A stretch of 64,000 nt of DNA from a bacterium (lineage in GTDB: Bacteria; Bacillota; Clostridia; Oscillospirales; Ruminococcaceae): positions 1-64,000 of the forward strand of contig SFVK01000001.1 of assembly GCA_004561545.1 (NCBI GenBank), read 5' to 3'. Under the pieces are notes generated by a model, which had not been told where the DNA came from, ran no database searches, and saw only the letters and a program-made list of their open reading frames with translations. This document shows, piece by piece, positions 42,054 through 51,788 of this stretch. The translations under genes and the position numbers were made by a program. Position 1 is the first letter of the stretch. Every line of letters begins with the position of its first letter.

Positions 42054-43499
42054 ATGTCCAACACCGTCCGCACCCGGTTTGCGCCTTCGCCCACAGGCTA
42101 TATGCATGTGGGCAATCTGCGCACCGCGCTGTACACCTATCTGCAGGCCCGCCACAACGGCGGCACCTTTATCCTGCGCATTGAGGACACCGACCAGGGG
42201 CGTCTGGTGGAGGGCGCCACCGATATCATTTACAACACGCTGCGTGCCACCGGTTTGACCTGGGACGAGGGGCCGGATATCGGCGGTCCTGTCGGCCCGT
42301 ATATTCAGAGTGAGCGCATGGGGATGTTCCGCCAGTACGCCGAACAGCTGGTCAGGGAGGGCAAGGCTTACTACTGCTTCTGCACCGAGGACCGGCTCAA
42401 CGCGCTGCATGAGGAGCAGAAGGCCAACGGCGAGATGAGCCACTATGACGGCCACTGCCGCAATCTGAGCGAGGCGGAAATTGCCGCGCACCTGGCTGCG
42501 GGCGACCCTTATGTGATCCGGCAGAAAATCCCCGAAACCGGTGTGACCGCCTTTGACGATATGGTGTACGGCCACATTGAGGTGAACAACTCCGAACTGG
42601 ACGACCAGATTCTGATCAAGTCTGACGGAATGCCCACCTACAACTTTGCCAACGTGGTGGATGACCATCTGATGGGCATCACCCATGTGATCCGGGGCAG
42701 CGAGTACCTTTCCAGCACCCCCAAGTACAATCTGCTGTACGAGGCGTTCGGCTGGCCGGTCCCCTGCTACATCCACTGCCCGCCGGTGATGAAGGACGCC
42801 CAGCACAAGCTGAGCAAGCGCAACGGCGATGCCAGCTATCAGGATCTGGTGGCCAAGGGATATCTGCCCGCTGCGGTGCTCAATTATCTGCTGCTTCTGG
42901 GCTGGGCGCCCGAGGGCGAGCAGGAAATCTTCTCGCTGGAGGAGATGGTGAAGATCTGGGACCCCGCCCGCATCTCCAAGTCCCCCGCCATTTTTGACCC
43001 CCTCAAGCTGCGGGCCATCAATGCGGCCTATCTCCGCGCCCTGCCCGCCGGGGAGTTCCGCCGCCTGGCAGACCCCTTCCTTGACACGGCGGTACACCGC
43101 CCCATTGACCGGGACCTGCTGTGCGCCAACCTGCAGCCCCGCTGCGAGGTGCTGGAGGACATTCCGCCGCAGCTGGATTTCATTGACGGGGTGCTTCCCT
43201 TTGACGCCGAGCTGTACCGCAACAAGAAACAGAAAACCACGCCGGAGTCCGCCAAAGAGGCGCTGGAAGCGCTGCTGCCGCTGATGGAAGCCCAGCAGGA
43301 CTGGAACCGGGACGCCATTTTTGAGGCCTGCCGCCAGAAAGCCGCCGAGCTGGGCCAGAAAAACGGCTGGCTGCTCTACCCGCTGGGCATTGCCCTTTCC
43401 GGCAAGAGCCGCACCCCGGGCGGCGGCACCGATCTGGCCGCCATGCTGGGCCGGGAAGAGACGCTGGCCCGCCTGCGCGCCGCACTGGCCGCGCTGTAA
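42054..43499 (+). CDS. gltX: Glutamyl-tRNA synthetase
   Basis: 481 residues from ATG 42054. AAGGGG lies 8 nt upstream and fits poorly with the in-frame ATG at 42048. Class I motifs PSPTGYMHVGNLR (HIGH) and HKLSKRNGD (KMSKS). In bacteria of this group it often charges both tRNA-Glu and tRNA-Gln; whether this one is discriminating cannot be told here. Monocistronic. Confidence 0.97.
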   Translation: MSNTVRTRFAPSPTGYMHVGNLRTALYTYLQARHNGGTFILRIEDTDQGRLVEGATDIIYNTLRATGLTWDEGPDIGGPVGPYIQSERMGMFRQYAEQLVREGKAYYCFCTEDRLNALHEEQKANGEMSHYDGHCRNLSEAEIAAHLAAGDPYVIRQKIPETGVTAFDDMVYGHIEVNNSELDDQILIKSDGMPTYNFANVVDDHLMGITHVIRGSEYLSSTPKYNLLYEAFGWPVPCYIHCPPVMKDAQHKLSKRNGDASYQDLVAKGYLPAAVLNYLLLLGWAPEGEQEIFSLEEMVKIWDPARISKSPAIFDPLKLRAINAAYLRALPAGEFRRLADPFLDTAVHRPIDRDLLCANLQPRCEVLEDIPPQLDFIDGVLPFDAELYRNKKQKTTPESAKEALEALLPLMEAQQDWNRDAIFEACRQKAAELGQKNGWLLYPLGIALSGKSRTPGGGTDLAAMLGREETLARLRAALAAL

Positions 43500-43519
43500 G
43501 GTTTCTCCACAAACTGTTG

Positions 43520-43556
43520 CCGCCCCGCGGGCTGAGATGGCCTGCGGGGCGGTTTT
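43520..43556 (+). terminator. Terminator of gltX
   Basis: CCGCCCCGC.GGC / GCC.GCGGGGCGG with T4. Confidence 0.85.
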
Positions 43557-43570
43557 GTGTCCGTCAAAGC

Positions 43571-43611
43571 AAAAAGCGGCGCACCACTCCACAACGGGAG
43601 CGGTGCGCCGC
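43571..43611 (-). terminator. Terminator of pnp
   Basis: GCGGCGCACC.CTCC / GGAG.GGTGCGCCGC, followed on the minus strand by T5. Confidence 0.88.
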
Positions 43612-43638
43612 AAATGTTATGGGATTGCCGTCAGGCCA

Positions 43639-45792
43639 TTACTGCTGCTGGGCGCGCTTTTTGGCCAGGGCCGCCAGAGCGTCCTTGCGGGACAGGTTGA
43701 TGCGGCCCTGCTGGTCGATGTCGGTGACCATGACGATGATGGGATCGCCCACAGCGACCACATCCTCCACATGCTCCACGCGGTGATCGTCCAGCTTGGA
43801 GATGTGGACCAGGCCCTCCTTGCCGGGGGCAATCTCGACGAAGGCGCCGAAGTTCATCAGACGGGTCACACGGCCCTTGTAGATGGCGCCCACCTCGGGG
43901 TCCTCCACAATGGTCTTGATGGTGGCAATGGCACGCTTGGCGTCCTCCTGATCCACGGCGGAGATGAAGACGTGGCCGTCCTCCTCCACATCAATCTTGC
44001 AGTTGAAGTTGGCGCACATTTCCTGAATGACCTTGCCGCCCTTGCCGATGACATCCTTGATCTTGTCCACGGGGATCTGCATACTGAACATCTTGGGCGC
44101 ATACTTGGAGAGCTCCTTGCGCGGTTCGGCAATGCAGGGCTTGATGATCTCATCGAGGATATACAGGCGGCCCTTGCGGCATTTCTCCAGCGCTTCCTCA
44201 ATGATGTCGTAGGTCAGGCCGTCCACCTTGATGTCCATCTGGATGGCGGTGATGCCGCGGCGGGTGCCGCCCACCTTGAAGTCCATATCGCCGTGGAAGT
44301 CCTCAACGCCCTGGATGTCCAGCATGGTCATCCAGCGGCCGCCGTGGAGGGGATCGCCGTCGGTGATGAGGCCGCAGGAAATGCCGGCCACAGGCGCCTT
44401 GATGGGCACGCCGGCGTCCATCAGGGCCAGCGTGGAGCCGCAGATGGAGGCCTGGGAGGTGGAGCCGTTGGAGCTCATGATCTCGGAGACGCAGCGGATG
44501 GTGTAGGGGAACTCCTCCATGGAGGGCAGCACCGGCAGCAGGGCGCGCTCGGCGAGGGCGCCGTGGCCCACTTCACGGCGGCCGGGGCTGCGGGGTGCGC
44601 GGGCCTCACCGGTGGAGTAAGGCGGCATATTGTAGTGATGGATATAGCGCTTGGTGGGGGTATCGCTCAAATCATCCATGGTCTGGGCGTCCTTGGTGGA
44701 GCCCAGGGTGCAAATGGTGAGCGCCTGGGTCTGTCCGCGGGTGAACAGGCCGGAGCCATGAACCCGGGGCAGAATGCCCACCTCAGCGGCCAGGGGGCGG
44801 ATCTCGTTGATGCCGCGGCCGTCCACCCGCTTGCCGTCCTCCAGCAGCCAGGTACGGACCACTTTCTTTTGCAGCTTGTAGCTGATGGTATCCAGGTCGG
44901 CGGCGCTGACCTCGGGATGCTCGGCGGCGATGGCGTCCATGATGGGCAGCATGGCGGCGTCGCGCACATTCTTGTCGTCGGTATCCATGGCGGCCTTGAC
45001 CTCATCCAGGTGGCGGGCATAGACGTCTGCCAGCAGGTCATGGTCCAGCTCCACGGGGGTGAAGCTCTTTTTGGGCTTGCCGATCTCGGCCACAATGCCG
45101 TCCATGAAGGTCAGCAGCTTCTTGATCTCCTCATGGCCGGTGCGGATGGCCTGCATCATGACTTCCTCGCTGACCTCGTTGGCGCCGGCCTCGATCATGA
45201 CGATTTTTTCCATGCTGGCGGCCAGGGTCAGGGCCAGGTCGGACTTTTCGCGCTGTTCCTTGGTGGGGTTGAGCACGATCTCGCCGTCCACATAGCCCAC
45301 GGCCACACCGCCGATGGGGCCGTTCCAGGGAATGTCGGACATGGCAATGGCCAGGGAAGCGCCGTTCATACCGGCGATCTCGGCGGAATTGTCGGGGTCC
45401 AGACTCATGACGGTCATGGTGACGCAGACATCGTTGCGCATATCCTTGGGGAACAGAGGACGGATGGGACGGTCCACCACGCGGGAGGAGAGGATGGCGT
45501 GTTCGCCGGGGCGGCCCTCACGGCGCATAAAGCTGCCGGGAATGCGGCCGGCGGCGTAGAGCTTTTCCTCAAACTCCACGCTCAGGGGGAAGAAGTCCAC
45601 GCCTTCGCGGGGCTTTTCGCTCATGGTGACGTTGCACAGCACGCAGGTCTCGCCGTAGCGGATCAGGGCGCTGCCGTTGGACAGACCGCACAGCTTGCCG
45701 GTCTCCACCACAAAGGGACGGCCCGCAAAGGTGGTCTCATACTTGCGGTAGTTGGGGAAGGTTTCCTTCCGGGATGAAAACTCCAGTGCCAT
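43639..45792 (-). CDS. pnp: Polynucleotide phosphorylase
   Basis: 717 residues. Two RNase PH domains (the second begins VDGRGINEIRPLAAE, with GSGLFTRGQTQAL and the phosphate-site ISCGLI/GDMDFKV segments). They are followed by a KH domain (KDVIGKGGKVIQEM) and an S1 domain (YKGRVTRLMNFGAFVEI). It degrades RNA 3' to 5' by phosphorolysis and is a component of the degradosome. It follows rpsO in the usual order, separated by the rpsO terminator. Confidence 0.98.
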   Translation of the reverse strand: MALEFSSRKETFPNYRKYETTFAGRPFVVETGKLCGLSNGSALIRYGETCVLCNVTMSEKPREGVDFFPLSVEFEEKLYAAGRIPGSFMRREGRPGEHAILSSRVVDRPIRPLFPKDMRNDVCVTMTVMSLDPDNSAEIAGMNGASLAIAMSDIPWNGPIGGVAVGYVDGEIVLNPTKEQREKSDLALTLAASMEKIVMIEAGANEVSEEVMMQAIRTGHEEIKKLLTFMDGIVAEIGKPKKSFTPVELDHDLLADVYARHLDEVKAAMDTDDKNVRDAAMLPIMDAIAAEHPEVSAADLDTISYKLQKKVVRTWLLEDGKRVDGRGINEIRPLAAEVGILPRVHGSGLFTRGQTQALTICTLGSTKDAQTMDDLSDTPTKRYIHHYNMPPYSTGEARAPRSPGRREVGHGALAERALLPVLPSMEEFPYTIRCVSEIMSSNGSTSQASICGSTLALMDAGVPIKAPVAGISCGLITDGDPLHGGRWMTMLDIQGVEDFHGDMDFKVGGTRRGITAIQMDIKVDGLTYDIIEEALEKCRKGRLYILDEIIKPCIAEPRKELSKYAPKMFSMQIPVDKIKDVIGKGGKVIQEMCANFNCKIDVEEDGHVFISAVDQEDAKRAIATIKTIVEDPEVGAIYKGRVTRLMNFGAFVEIAPGKEGLVHISKLDDHRVEHVEDVVAVGDPIIVMVTDIDQQGRINLSRKDALAALAKKRAQQQ

Positions 45793-45925
45793 AGGGATTC
45801 TCCTTCTTTTTTTGATTTTTATTTTGAGGAACGCCCCATGCCTTGAGCAATAAAGCCAGCGCCTGAAGCACCCGTTCAGACGTTCGATTTACTGCACAAA
45901 CCATGCGGGCGGCCCTTGCGTACAA

Positions 45926-45964
45926 ATAAAAATCGGGCAGGGCGCATCTGTTGCGCCCTGCCCG
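45926..45964 (-). terminator. Terminator of rpsO
   Basis: CGGGCAGGGCGCA, 5-nt loop, TGCGCCCTGCCCG; ATTTTTATTTG on the minus strand. As in other bacteria, it may allow read-through into pnp. Confidence 0.9.
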
Positions 45965-45974
45965 TTTTTGCGAA

Positions 45975-46247
45975 TTACTTGCGCAGACCCAGTTCAGCGA
46001 TCAGAGCACGGTAACGGTTGATGTCCTTCTTCTGCAGATAGGCCAGCAGGTTACGGCGGCGGCCGACCATCTTGAACAGACCACGGCGGCTGTGGTTGTC
46101 GTTCTTATTGGTCTTCAGGTGCTCGGTCAGGTGGTTGATGCGGGCGGTGAGCAGCGCAATCTGAACCTCCGGGGAACCGGTGTCACCCTCATGGATGGCG
46201 GCTTTTTCGATGATGGGCTGCTTGTCGATAGCAGACTTCTGGCTCAT
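45975..46247 (-). CDS. rpsO: 30S ribosomal protein S15
   Basis: 90 residues. The central [31 protein letters not shown] and RRRNLLAYL are typical S15. It binds the 16S central domain early in assembly. It precedes pnp on the same strand. Confidence 0.98.
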   Translation of the reverse strand: MSQKSAIDKQPIIEKAAIHEGDTGSPEVQIALLTARINHLTEHLKTNKNDNHSRRGLFKMVGRRRNLLAYLQKKDINRYRALIAELGLRK

Positions 46248-46355
46248 AGGAAGATACCTCTCTTTTTAAATATTTGCCGGCGGCGCAGCAAGGGGCAGGC
46301 AAGGTTCCCCGATACGGGGCATACACCCGGAGCCGGGCCGCGGTAACATTGGATA

Positions 46356-46384
46356 TTATAACACAGTCCCCGGCGTTTCGCAAG
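46356..46384 (-). promoter_or_regulatory. Promoter of rpsO
   Basis: Minus strand TTGCGA (46384-46379), 17 bp, TATAAT (46361-46356). Confidence 0.85.
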
Positions 46385-46412
46385 GAAAACTTTTCCCCTG
46401 CGGGGATTTTTT

Positions 46413-48257
46413 TCAAAGTTCCACATTTTTCAGGTTGCGCAGGTCGGCGCTTTCCCGGAAATCCTCATAGTCCAGGCTCAGGGACGGGTTGTAGTAGGGG
46501 TCGCGGAGGATGGTTTCCCGGCCGTGGATCTCATAGAGCCGGGCCTGTTCCCCGGCAAAGCGGGCCTTCTTGGCGGCGTCCTTCTCGTCGGAGCCGCGGG
46601 ATTTGCTCTCATGGTGGCGCAGCTCGGCGTAGGGGGTCCAGACGATGCGCCAGCCCTTGCGGCGCAGCCGCAGGCAGAAATCCACATCGTTGAAGGCGAC
46701 GGTGAATTCCTCGTCCAGCCCGCCCACCGCATCGTAGGCGGCGGTCCGCACCAGCAGGCAGGCGGCGGTCACGGCGGAAAAATCCTGCACGGTGGCCAGG
46801 CGGAACATATAGCCGCTGCCGCCCCGCTTGTGGTACTTGTGGCTGTGGCCCGCGAAGCCGCCCAGGCCGGTGATGATGCCCGCGTGCTGCACGGTATCGT
46901 CGGGATAATAGAGCATGGCCCCGCAGGCCGCCACGCCGGGCTGACCGGCCTCGGCCACCATCTGGGTGAGCCAGTCCCCGTCCAGAATCTCGATGTCATT
47001 GTTCAGCAGCAGCAGAAATTTGCCATTGGCAAACTTGCGGCCAAAGTTGTTGATGCGGCTGAAATTGAAGCTGCCGTTATATTCCACCACCCGGCAGTTG
47101 TCATACCGCTGGGGCAGTGTTTTATAGTAGGCGGCGGTGGCGGGATCGGTGGAGTTGTTCTCGATGACAATGACCTCGAACCGCTCATAGAAGGTTTTGG
47201 AATACAGGCTGAACAGGCACTGTTCCAGGTCCTGCACATGGTCCTTGTTGGGGATGAGGATGCTCACCAGCGGCACGGGGTCCGGCAGCTCCCACTGCAC
47301 ATGGCAGGTGCCGGGGAACTTGCCCGGTTCGGCTTTGCCCTTGCGGCCGGTGGCGTCCAGATGGTCCTGCACGGCGCGCAGCGCGGCGCTGGCCACATAG
47401 GGCTTGGCCTCGTTGCCGCCCGAGGTGGACCCGGCGTGAACCCGCCAGTAATAGAGCACCTGGGGAACGTGGAGCGGCGCGGCGCCGGGATCGCGGCGCT
47501 GCATTTCGTCGATCATGCGCAGAAAAAGGTCGTGGTCCTGGGCGCCGTCGCATTCGGGGCGCTCCCCGCCCACCGCGTCAAACAGGCTGCGGCGGAACAC
47601 CGCCAGATGGCAGATGTAGTTGCAGGCCATGAGATATTCCGGCGCATAGTCCGGCTTGAAGTGGGCCACATGGGCGGACGCCGGGGTTTTGCGGAAGAGC
47701 GCCTCATCGCTGTAAGCAAAGTCCGCGCCGGTTTCCGCCAGGCGGCGGCCCATACAGTAAACGGCGTGGGGCGCCAGCTGGTCGTCGTGGTCCGCCAGGG
47801 CCAGATAGGTCCCCGTGGCCAGGCGGGCGGCGGCGTTGGTGTTGGCCGCAATGCCCTGGTTCTCGATCTTGCAGTAGCGGATGCGGGGCTCGGCGGCGGC
47901 CCGGCGGCGGGCGTACGCCCCCACTGCGGCGTGGGCGGCATCCGAGGCATCCGCCAGGCAGAGCTGCCAGTTGGGCGCGGTCTGGGCGCAGACGCTGTCG
48001 ATGAATTCCTTCAAAAAGGGCTCAGGCGTGTTATAGAGCGGCGTCAGGATGGAGATGATGGGATACTGCGCGGCGGCGGGGTCCCCCCGCTCCTGCTCCA
48101 GCGCCGCCTTGCCGGGCAGGTACCGCGCCCGCCGGCCGCCCAGCCGGCGGCGGAAAAAGCCCCCGGCGCGGCGCAGCATGGTCCCCACGCCTTCCTCCCG
48201 GGTGAGGGTGCGGGCATAGCCGAACAGTTCTTTGATTCGCTTGGTTCTCAGGCTCAT
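46413..48257 (-). CDS. Double-domain family 2 glycosyltransferase
   Basis: 614 residues from ATG 48257 (AAGGAG 7 nt upstream; ATG 48278 lacks a good site). Two GT-A glycosyltransferase domains sit in tandem. The first (about 65-290) has ISILTPLYNTPEPFLKEF and the DxD-type ALADHDDQLAP. The second (about 325-590) has VSILIPNKDHVQDLEQ and LLLLNNDIEI. It is similar over its length to the next gene upstream, indicating duplication. It should add sugars to the lipid-linked or nascent glycan before ABC export. Last gene of the operon. Confidence 0.88.
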   Translation of the reverse strand: MSLRTKRIKELFGYARTLTREEGVGTMLRRAGGFFRRRLGGRRARYLPGKAALEQERGDPAAAQYPIISILTPLYNTPEPFLKEFIDSVCAQTAPNWQLCLADASDAAHAAVGAYARRRAAAEPRIRYCKIENQGIAANTNAAARLATGTYLALADHDDQLAPHAVYCMGRRLAETGADFAYSDEALFRKTPASAHVAHFKPDYAPEYLMACNYICHLAVFRRSLFDAVGGERPECDGAQDHDLFLRMIDEMQRRDPGAAPLHVPQVLYYWRVHAGSTSGGNEAKPYVASAALRAVQDHLDATGRKGKAEPGKFPGTCHVQWELPDPVPLVSILIPNKDHVQDLEQCLFSLYSKTFYERFEVIVIENNSTDPATAAYYKTLPQRYDNCRVVEYNGSFNFSRINNFGRKFANGKFLLLLNNDIEILDGDWLTQMVAEAGQPGVAACGAMLYYPDDTVQHAGIITGLGGFAGHSHKYHKRGGSGYMFRLATVQDFSAVTAACLLVRTAAYDAVGGLDEEFTVAFNDVDFCLRLRRKGWRIVWTPYAELRHHESKSRGSDEKDAAKKARFAGEQARLYEIHGRETILRDPYYNPSLSLDYEDFRESADLRNLKNVEL

Positions 48258-48299
48258 GGCTGGGCTCCTTTGTGACATTCCCGGCAGCGGCGCGCCGCC

Positions 48300-50171
48300 T
48301 TATTTCAGCCCGAAATTTTCGAACTTATTGTTGAAATGAGGGTTATAGTAGGGGTCATAGTGGTCGATATACTGCCTGTATTTGGCGTAAAAGGCCGCCT
48401 TCTCCCGCTCATAGCGGGCAGCGTTTTCGGGGGTGGTGTCAAGGCCCCGGCTCTTGCTCTCATAGTGGTACGCCTCGGCGCGGGGGGTATAGACGTTGAG
48501 CAGCCCTTTCTGCCAGAGCTTGAGGCAGTAATCCACGTCATTGTAGGCCACGGCAAAGCTGGTTTCATCCAGGCCACCCTGTTCCCGGTAGAGCGCCGCC
48601 CTGGTCATCAGGCAGGCCCCCGTGACGGCCATATAGTTCTGGGTGGTCACCAGCCGGTAGAGGTCCCCCACCGCGGCACGGGGGTAGCTCTTGTGGCTGT
48701 GCCCCGCCGAGCCGTTGATGCCCATGATGACGCCGGCATGCTGGATGGTGTCATCGGGGTAATAGAGCTTGGCGCCCACCGCGCCCACGTCGGGGCGCTG
48801 GGAATAGCTGAGCAGTTCCCGGAGGAAATCGCTGCTCAGAATTTCAATGTCGTTGTTGAGCAGCAGCAGATGCTCCCCTTTGGCGAACCGCGCGCCGAAA
48901 TTGTTCACCGCCGAGAAATTGAAGGGTCCCTCATAGGTGACCACACGGCAGTTTGGATAACGCCCGGGCAGTGTTTTGTAGTACGCGAAGGTTTCCGGGT
49001 CGGTGGAGTTGTTCTCGATGACAAGGACCTCAAAGTTGTCGTACCCCGCGTTGCGGTAAAGGCTGTGCAGACAGCGGTCCAGGTCCTCCCTGTGGTCCTT
49101 GCTGGGGATCAGCACGCTGACAAGCGGCCGGCCCGTCAGCTCATAGCGCACCTGGAAGGCCCCCGGCGCGCCGGGTACCTGCATAGCCCGGCCGGGCAGG
49201 CCCAGACGCCGGAGCTGGGCATCGATGGCCCGCTCCCCCGCCGCCAGCGCATAGGGCTTGGCCTCCATGCCTGCGGCGGTGGACCCCGCATGGCCGCGCC
49301 AGATATAGAGCACCTTTTTGATGTGCTCGATGTGCTTTGCCTTTTCCGTCAGCCGGAGGAAGAGGTCGTGGTCCTGCGCGCCGTCAAATTCAGGGCTTTC
49401 CCAGCGCCCCGCCGCCTCCAGAAGGTCCGCCGAAAACACTGCCATATGGGTGATATAGTTGCATCCGCGCAGGTAGTCCGGGGCAAAGTCCGGCTTAAAG
49501 TGATAGCCGCCCAGTTGTTTCAGGTCCGCCGACAGCACAATCTCATCGCTGTAAACAAAATCGGCGCCGGTGTCCCGGATGGTCCGAACCGCCTCAAACA
49601 GTGCGTTGGGATACAGCACATCGTCGTGGTCCAGCAGCGTCAGGTACTGGCCATTGGCAAGGGCAAATCCTTGGGTCGTGTTGGCCGCAATGCCGCCGTT
49701 GTCAATTTTCTGGTACACAATGCGCGGATCTGTCCGCGCCGCCTCCTGCGCCTTGCGGCCGATCTCGCCGTGATCGGGGTCGGAAGCGTCAACCAGAACC
49801 AGCTGCCACCGGCGGTAGGTCTGTTTCCACACGCTGTTGATCATTTCCTTGAAATATTTCTCGGGCGTGTTGAAAACCGGAACCACAATGCTGATGACCG
49901 GTCCTTCCGGGTCCGCCGCCCTCTGGGCCTTGAGGTCCCGGCGCAGCGGCAGGTCGGCACGGTGGCGCCAGGAATCGTGGTGGAACGCCAGACCCACGCG
50001 GAACGTCACATCCCGCCAGAGCTGCTGGGCGCCCTCCTCGCGCAAGGTGGCCACACTGCGGCGGGCCAGGTCGCCGAGATGGGCGGGATTGAGCAGCCGC
50101 CGGGCCATGCCGCCCACGCTGTCCTGCGCGGCGACATCGGCGGGGCGGTTTGCGGGTTGTTGTTGTGCCAT
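48300..50171 (-). CDS. Double-domain family 2 glycosyltransferase, paralogue
   Basis: 623 residues. First domain ISIVVPVFNTPEKYFKEM with LTLLDHDDVLYP; second domain VSVLIPSKDHREDLDRC with LLLLNNDIEILS. The C-terminal YNPHFNNKFENFGLK mirrors YNPSLSLDYEDF of the other copy. The paralogy suggests two successive or alternating linkages of a repeating glycan. It starts 7 bp after the exporter ATPase gene. Confidence 0.88.
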   Translation of the reverse strand: MAQQQPANRPADVAAQDSVGGMARRLLNPAHLGDLARRSVATLREEGAQQLWRDVTFRVGLAFHHDSWRHRADLPLRRDLKAQRAADPEGPVISIVVPVFNTPEKYFKEMINSVWKQTYRRWQLVLVDASDPDHGEIGRKAQEAARTDPRIVYQKIDNGGIAANTTQGFALANGQYLTLLDHDDVLYPNALFEAVRTIRDTGADFVYSDEIVLSADLKQLGGYHFKPDFAPDYLRGCNYITHMAVFSADLLEAAGRWESPEFDGAQDHDLFLRLTEKAKHIEHIKKVLYIWRGHAGSTAAGMEAKPYALAAGERAIDAQLRRLGLPGRAMQVPGAPGAFQVRYELTGRPLVSVLIPSKDHREDLDRCLHSLYRNAGYDNFEVLVIENNSTDPETFAYYKTLPGRYPNCRVVTYEGPFNFSAVNNFGARFAKGEHLLLLNNDIEILSSDFLRELLSYSQRPDVGAVGAKLYYPDDTIQHAGVIMGINGSAGHSHKSYPRAAVGDLYRLVTTQNYMAVTGACLMTRAALYREQGGLDETSFAVAYNDVDYCLKLWQKGLLNVYTPRAEAYHYESKSRGLDTTPENAARYEREKAAFYAKYRQYIDHYDPYYNPHFNNKFENFGLK

Positions 50172-50177
50172 CGGGGA

Positions 50178-50957
50178 TTATCCCTCCACTTTTTCCGCCT
50201 TCATGGCGTCCTTTTTCTCAAACTTGCGGTACTCGGCGGTGATCTGCGCGGTCGGGCCGTTGCGGCGCAGGTGGCCGTGGTCCAGCCAGGCAACCTTGTT
50301 GCACATCCGCTCAATCTGATCGATGGAATGGCTGACCAGAATGACGGTGGTGCCGCCGCTCATCAGCTCGGCCATCCGCTTTTCACACTTCTGCTGGAAG
50401 AGGAAATCCCCCACCGAGAGAATCTCGTCCGCAATCAGAATGTCCGGCTTGGTCATGGTGGCCACGGCAAAGGCCAGGCGGGCCACCATGCCGGAGGAAT
50501 AGTTTTTGAGGGGGACATCAAGGAACTCCTGAAGCTCAGAAAATTCCACGATATCGTCAAATTTTGAGTCAATATATTTGGGGGTATAGCCCAGGACGGT
50601 GCCGTTGAGATAGATGTTCTCCCGCGCGGTCAGGTCCATGTCAAAGCCGGCGCCCAGCTCAATGAGGGGGGCAATGGTGCCGTTCACCGTCACATGGCCG
50701 GAACTGGGCTTATAGACGCCGGAAATGATCTTGAGCAGGGTGGATTTTCCGCTGCCGTTGAGACCGATCAGGCCGTAGAAATCGCCGGGCATGATATCGA
50801 AGCTCACGTCGGAGAGGGCGAAAAACTCATCAAACCGCACGCCGCCGTGGAGCAGCGCCACAAAGTATTCCTTGAGGCTCTCATGCTTTTCCTTGGCAAG
50901 ATTGAACCGCATGGAAACGTGGTCGATGGAAATGATGGGCTGATTGTTCTGTGCCAT
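50178..50957 (-). CDS. Polysaccharide ABC exporter ATPase (Wzt/TagH type)
   Basis: 259 residues. Walker A GLNGSGKSTLL, signature YSSGMVARLAFA, Walker B ILIADE. This is the Wzt/TagH subfamily, which powers export of O-antigens, teichoic acids or rhamnans. There is no C-terminal carbohydrate-binding domain, so it is the short form. The cognate permease is 15 bp upstream. Confidence 0.92.
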   Translation of the reverse strand: MAQNNQPIISIDHVSMRFNLAKEKHESLKEYFVALLHGGVRFDEFFALSDVSFDIMPGDFYGLIGLNGSGKSTLLKIISGVYKPSSGHVTVNGTIAPLIELGAGFDMDLTARENIYLNGTVLGYTPKYIDSKFDDIVEFSELQEFLDVPLKNYSSGMVARLAFAVATMTKPDILIADEILSVGDFLFQQKCEKRMAELMSGGTTVILVSHSIDQIERMCNKVAWLDHGHLRRNGPTAQITAEYRKFEKKDAMKAEKVEG

Positions 50958-50972
50958 GCAAATCCACCTCCC

Positions 50973-51773
50973 TTACATATACAGGACAAATTTGTCCTGC
51001 GTTTTCTTGAACACGATCACGCCGATGGTCATGCTGACGGCGGCGCACAAAAAGCAGACCACCAACATACTGACGGTCAGCCCCCTGCCCCACAGCACAC
51101 AGCTGCGGAAGGCGGTGATGTACCAGTACAGCGGGTTGAGGTGAATGATCTGCTGCATAACGCCGGACATCATCTCGGGGTCATAGAAGATGGCGCTGGC
51201 GTAGGAGAGCAGCGTGCAGAACACCTCCCACAGGTGCATGATATCCCGCACAAAGACATAGAGGGAGGACAGCACCAGCCCAATGCCGAGGCTGAAAAAG
51301 AACAGCATGACCAGCGGATAGACGGCCAGCACAACGGTGTTCCAGCTGACGGGCGTGCGGCTGAACAGCAAGACCAGCGCCAGCGCCACAAAGCTGAACA
51401 GGCAGTTCACAAAGGCAAAGCAGCCTTTTTCCAGCGGGAAGATATATTTGGGAATATAGACCTTGCGCAGCAGCGGCGCGTTTTTGAGCACGCTCTCCAT
51501 GGCCATGGAGGTGGATTCCCGGAAAAAATTGAAGAGCAGCTGGCCGATGAGCAGGAAGGCCGCGAAGTGGGGAATGCCCTCCCCCCGCAGGCCTTTCATG
51601 ATGGAATCGAACACCAGGAACATGACCAGGCAGGTCAGCAGCGGGTTGAGCACGCTCCAGGCCACGCCCAGAACGCTGCGGCGGTACCGGAGCTTGAAAT
51701 CCCGTGTGATGAGGTTTTGCAGCAGGTAACGGTATTTCCAGAACCCGGCAAAGGTATTTTTCAGTTTCTGCAC
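50973..51773 (-). CDS. Polysaccharide ABC exporter permease (Wzm/TagG type)
   Basis: 266 residues, six membrane spans of the ABC-2 class. RDFKLRYRRSVLGVAWSVLNPL is the family hallmark (shown in part: RDFKLRYRRSVLG). It moves undecaprenyl-linked glycan to the outer face together with the ATPase. Confidence 0.92.
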   Translation of the reverse strand: MQKLKNTFAGFWKYRYLLQNLITRDFKLRYRRSVLGVAWSVLNPLLTCLVMFLVFDSIMKGLRGEGIPHFAAFLLIGQLLFNFFRESTSMAMESVLKNAPLLRKVYIPKYIFPLEKGCFAFVNCLFSFVALALVLLFSRTPVSWNTVVLAVYPLVMLFFFSLGIGLVLSSLYVFVRDIMHLWEVFCTLLSYASAIFYDPEMMSGVMQQIIHLNPLYWYITAFRSCVLWGRGLTVSMLVVCFLCAAVSMTIGVIVFKKTQDKFVLYM

Positions 51774-51788
51774 GGCGGACCCCCGACC

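Noticed and set aside
43321..45777. Long plus-strand open frame (over 800 codons) antisense to pnp, and similar ones antisense to the glycosyltransferases, MoxR, etf, bcd, hbd, crt and thl genes
   Set aside because: All are compositional shadows of strongly conserved genes, rich in Gly/Ala/His/Gln/Val without domain structure.
46385..46412. Short G+C hairpin with seven T on the plus strand after the glycosyltransferase operon
   Set aside because: Stem of only five pairs and oriented against the leftward genes; it is not convincing as their terminator.
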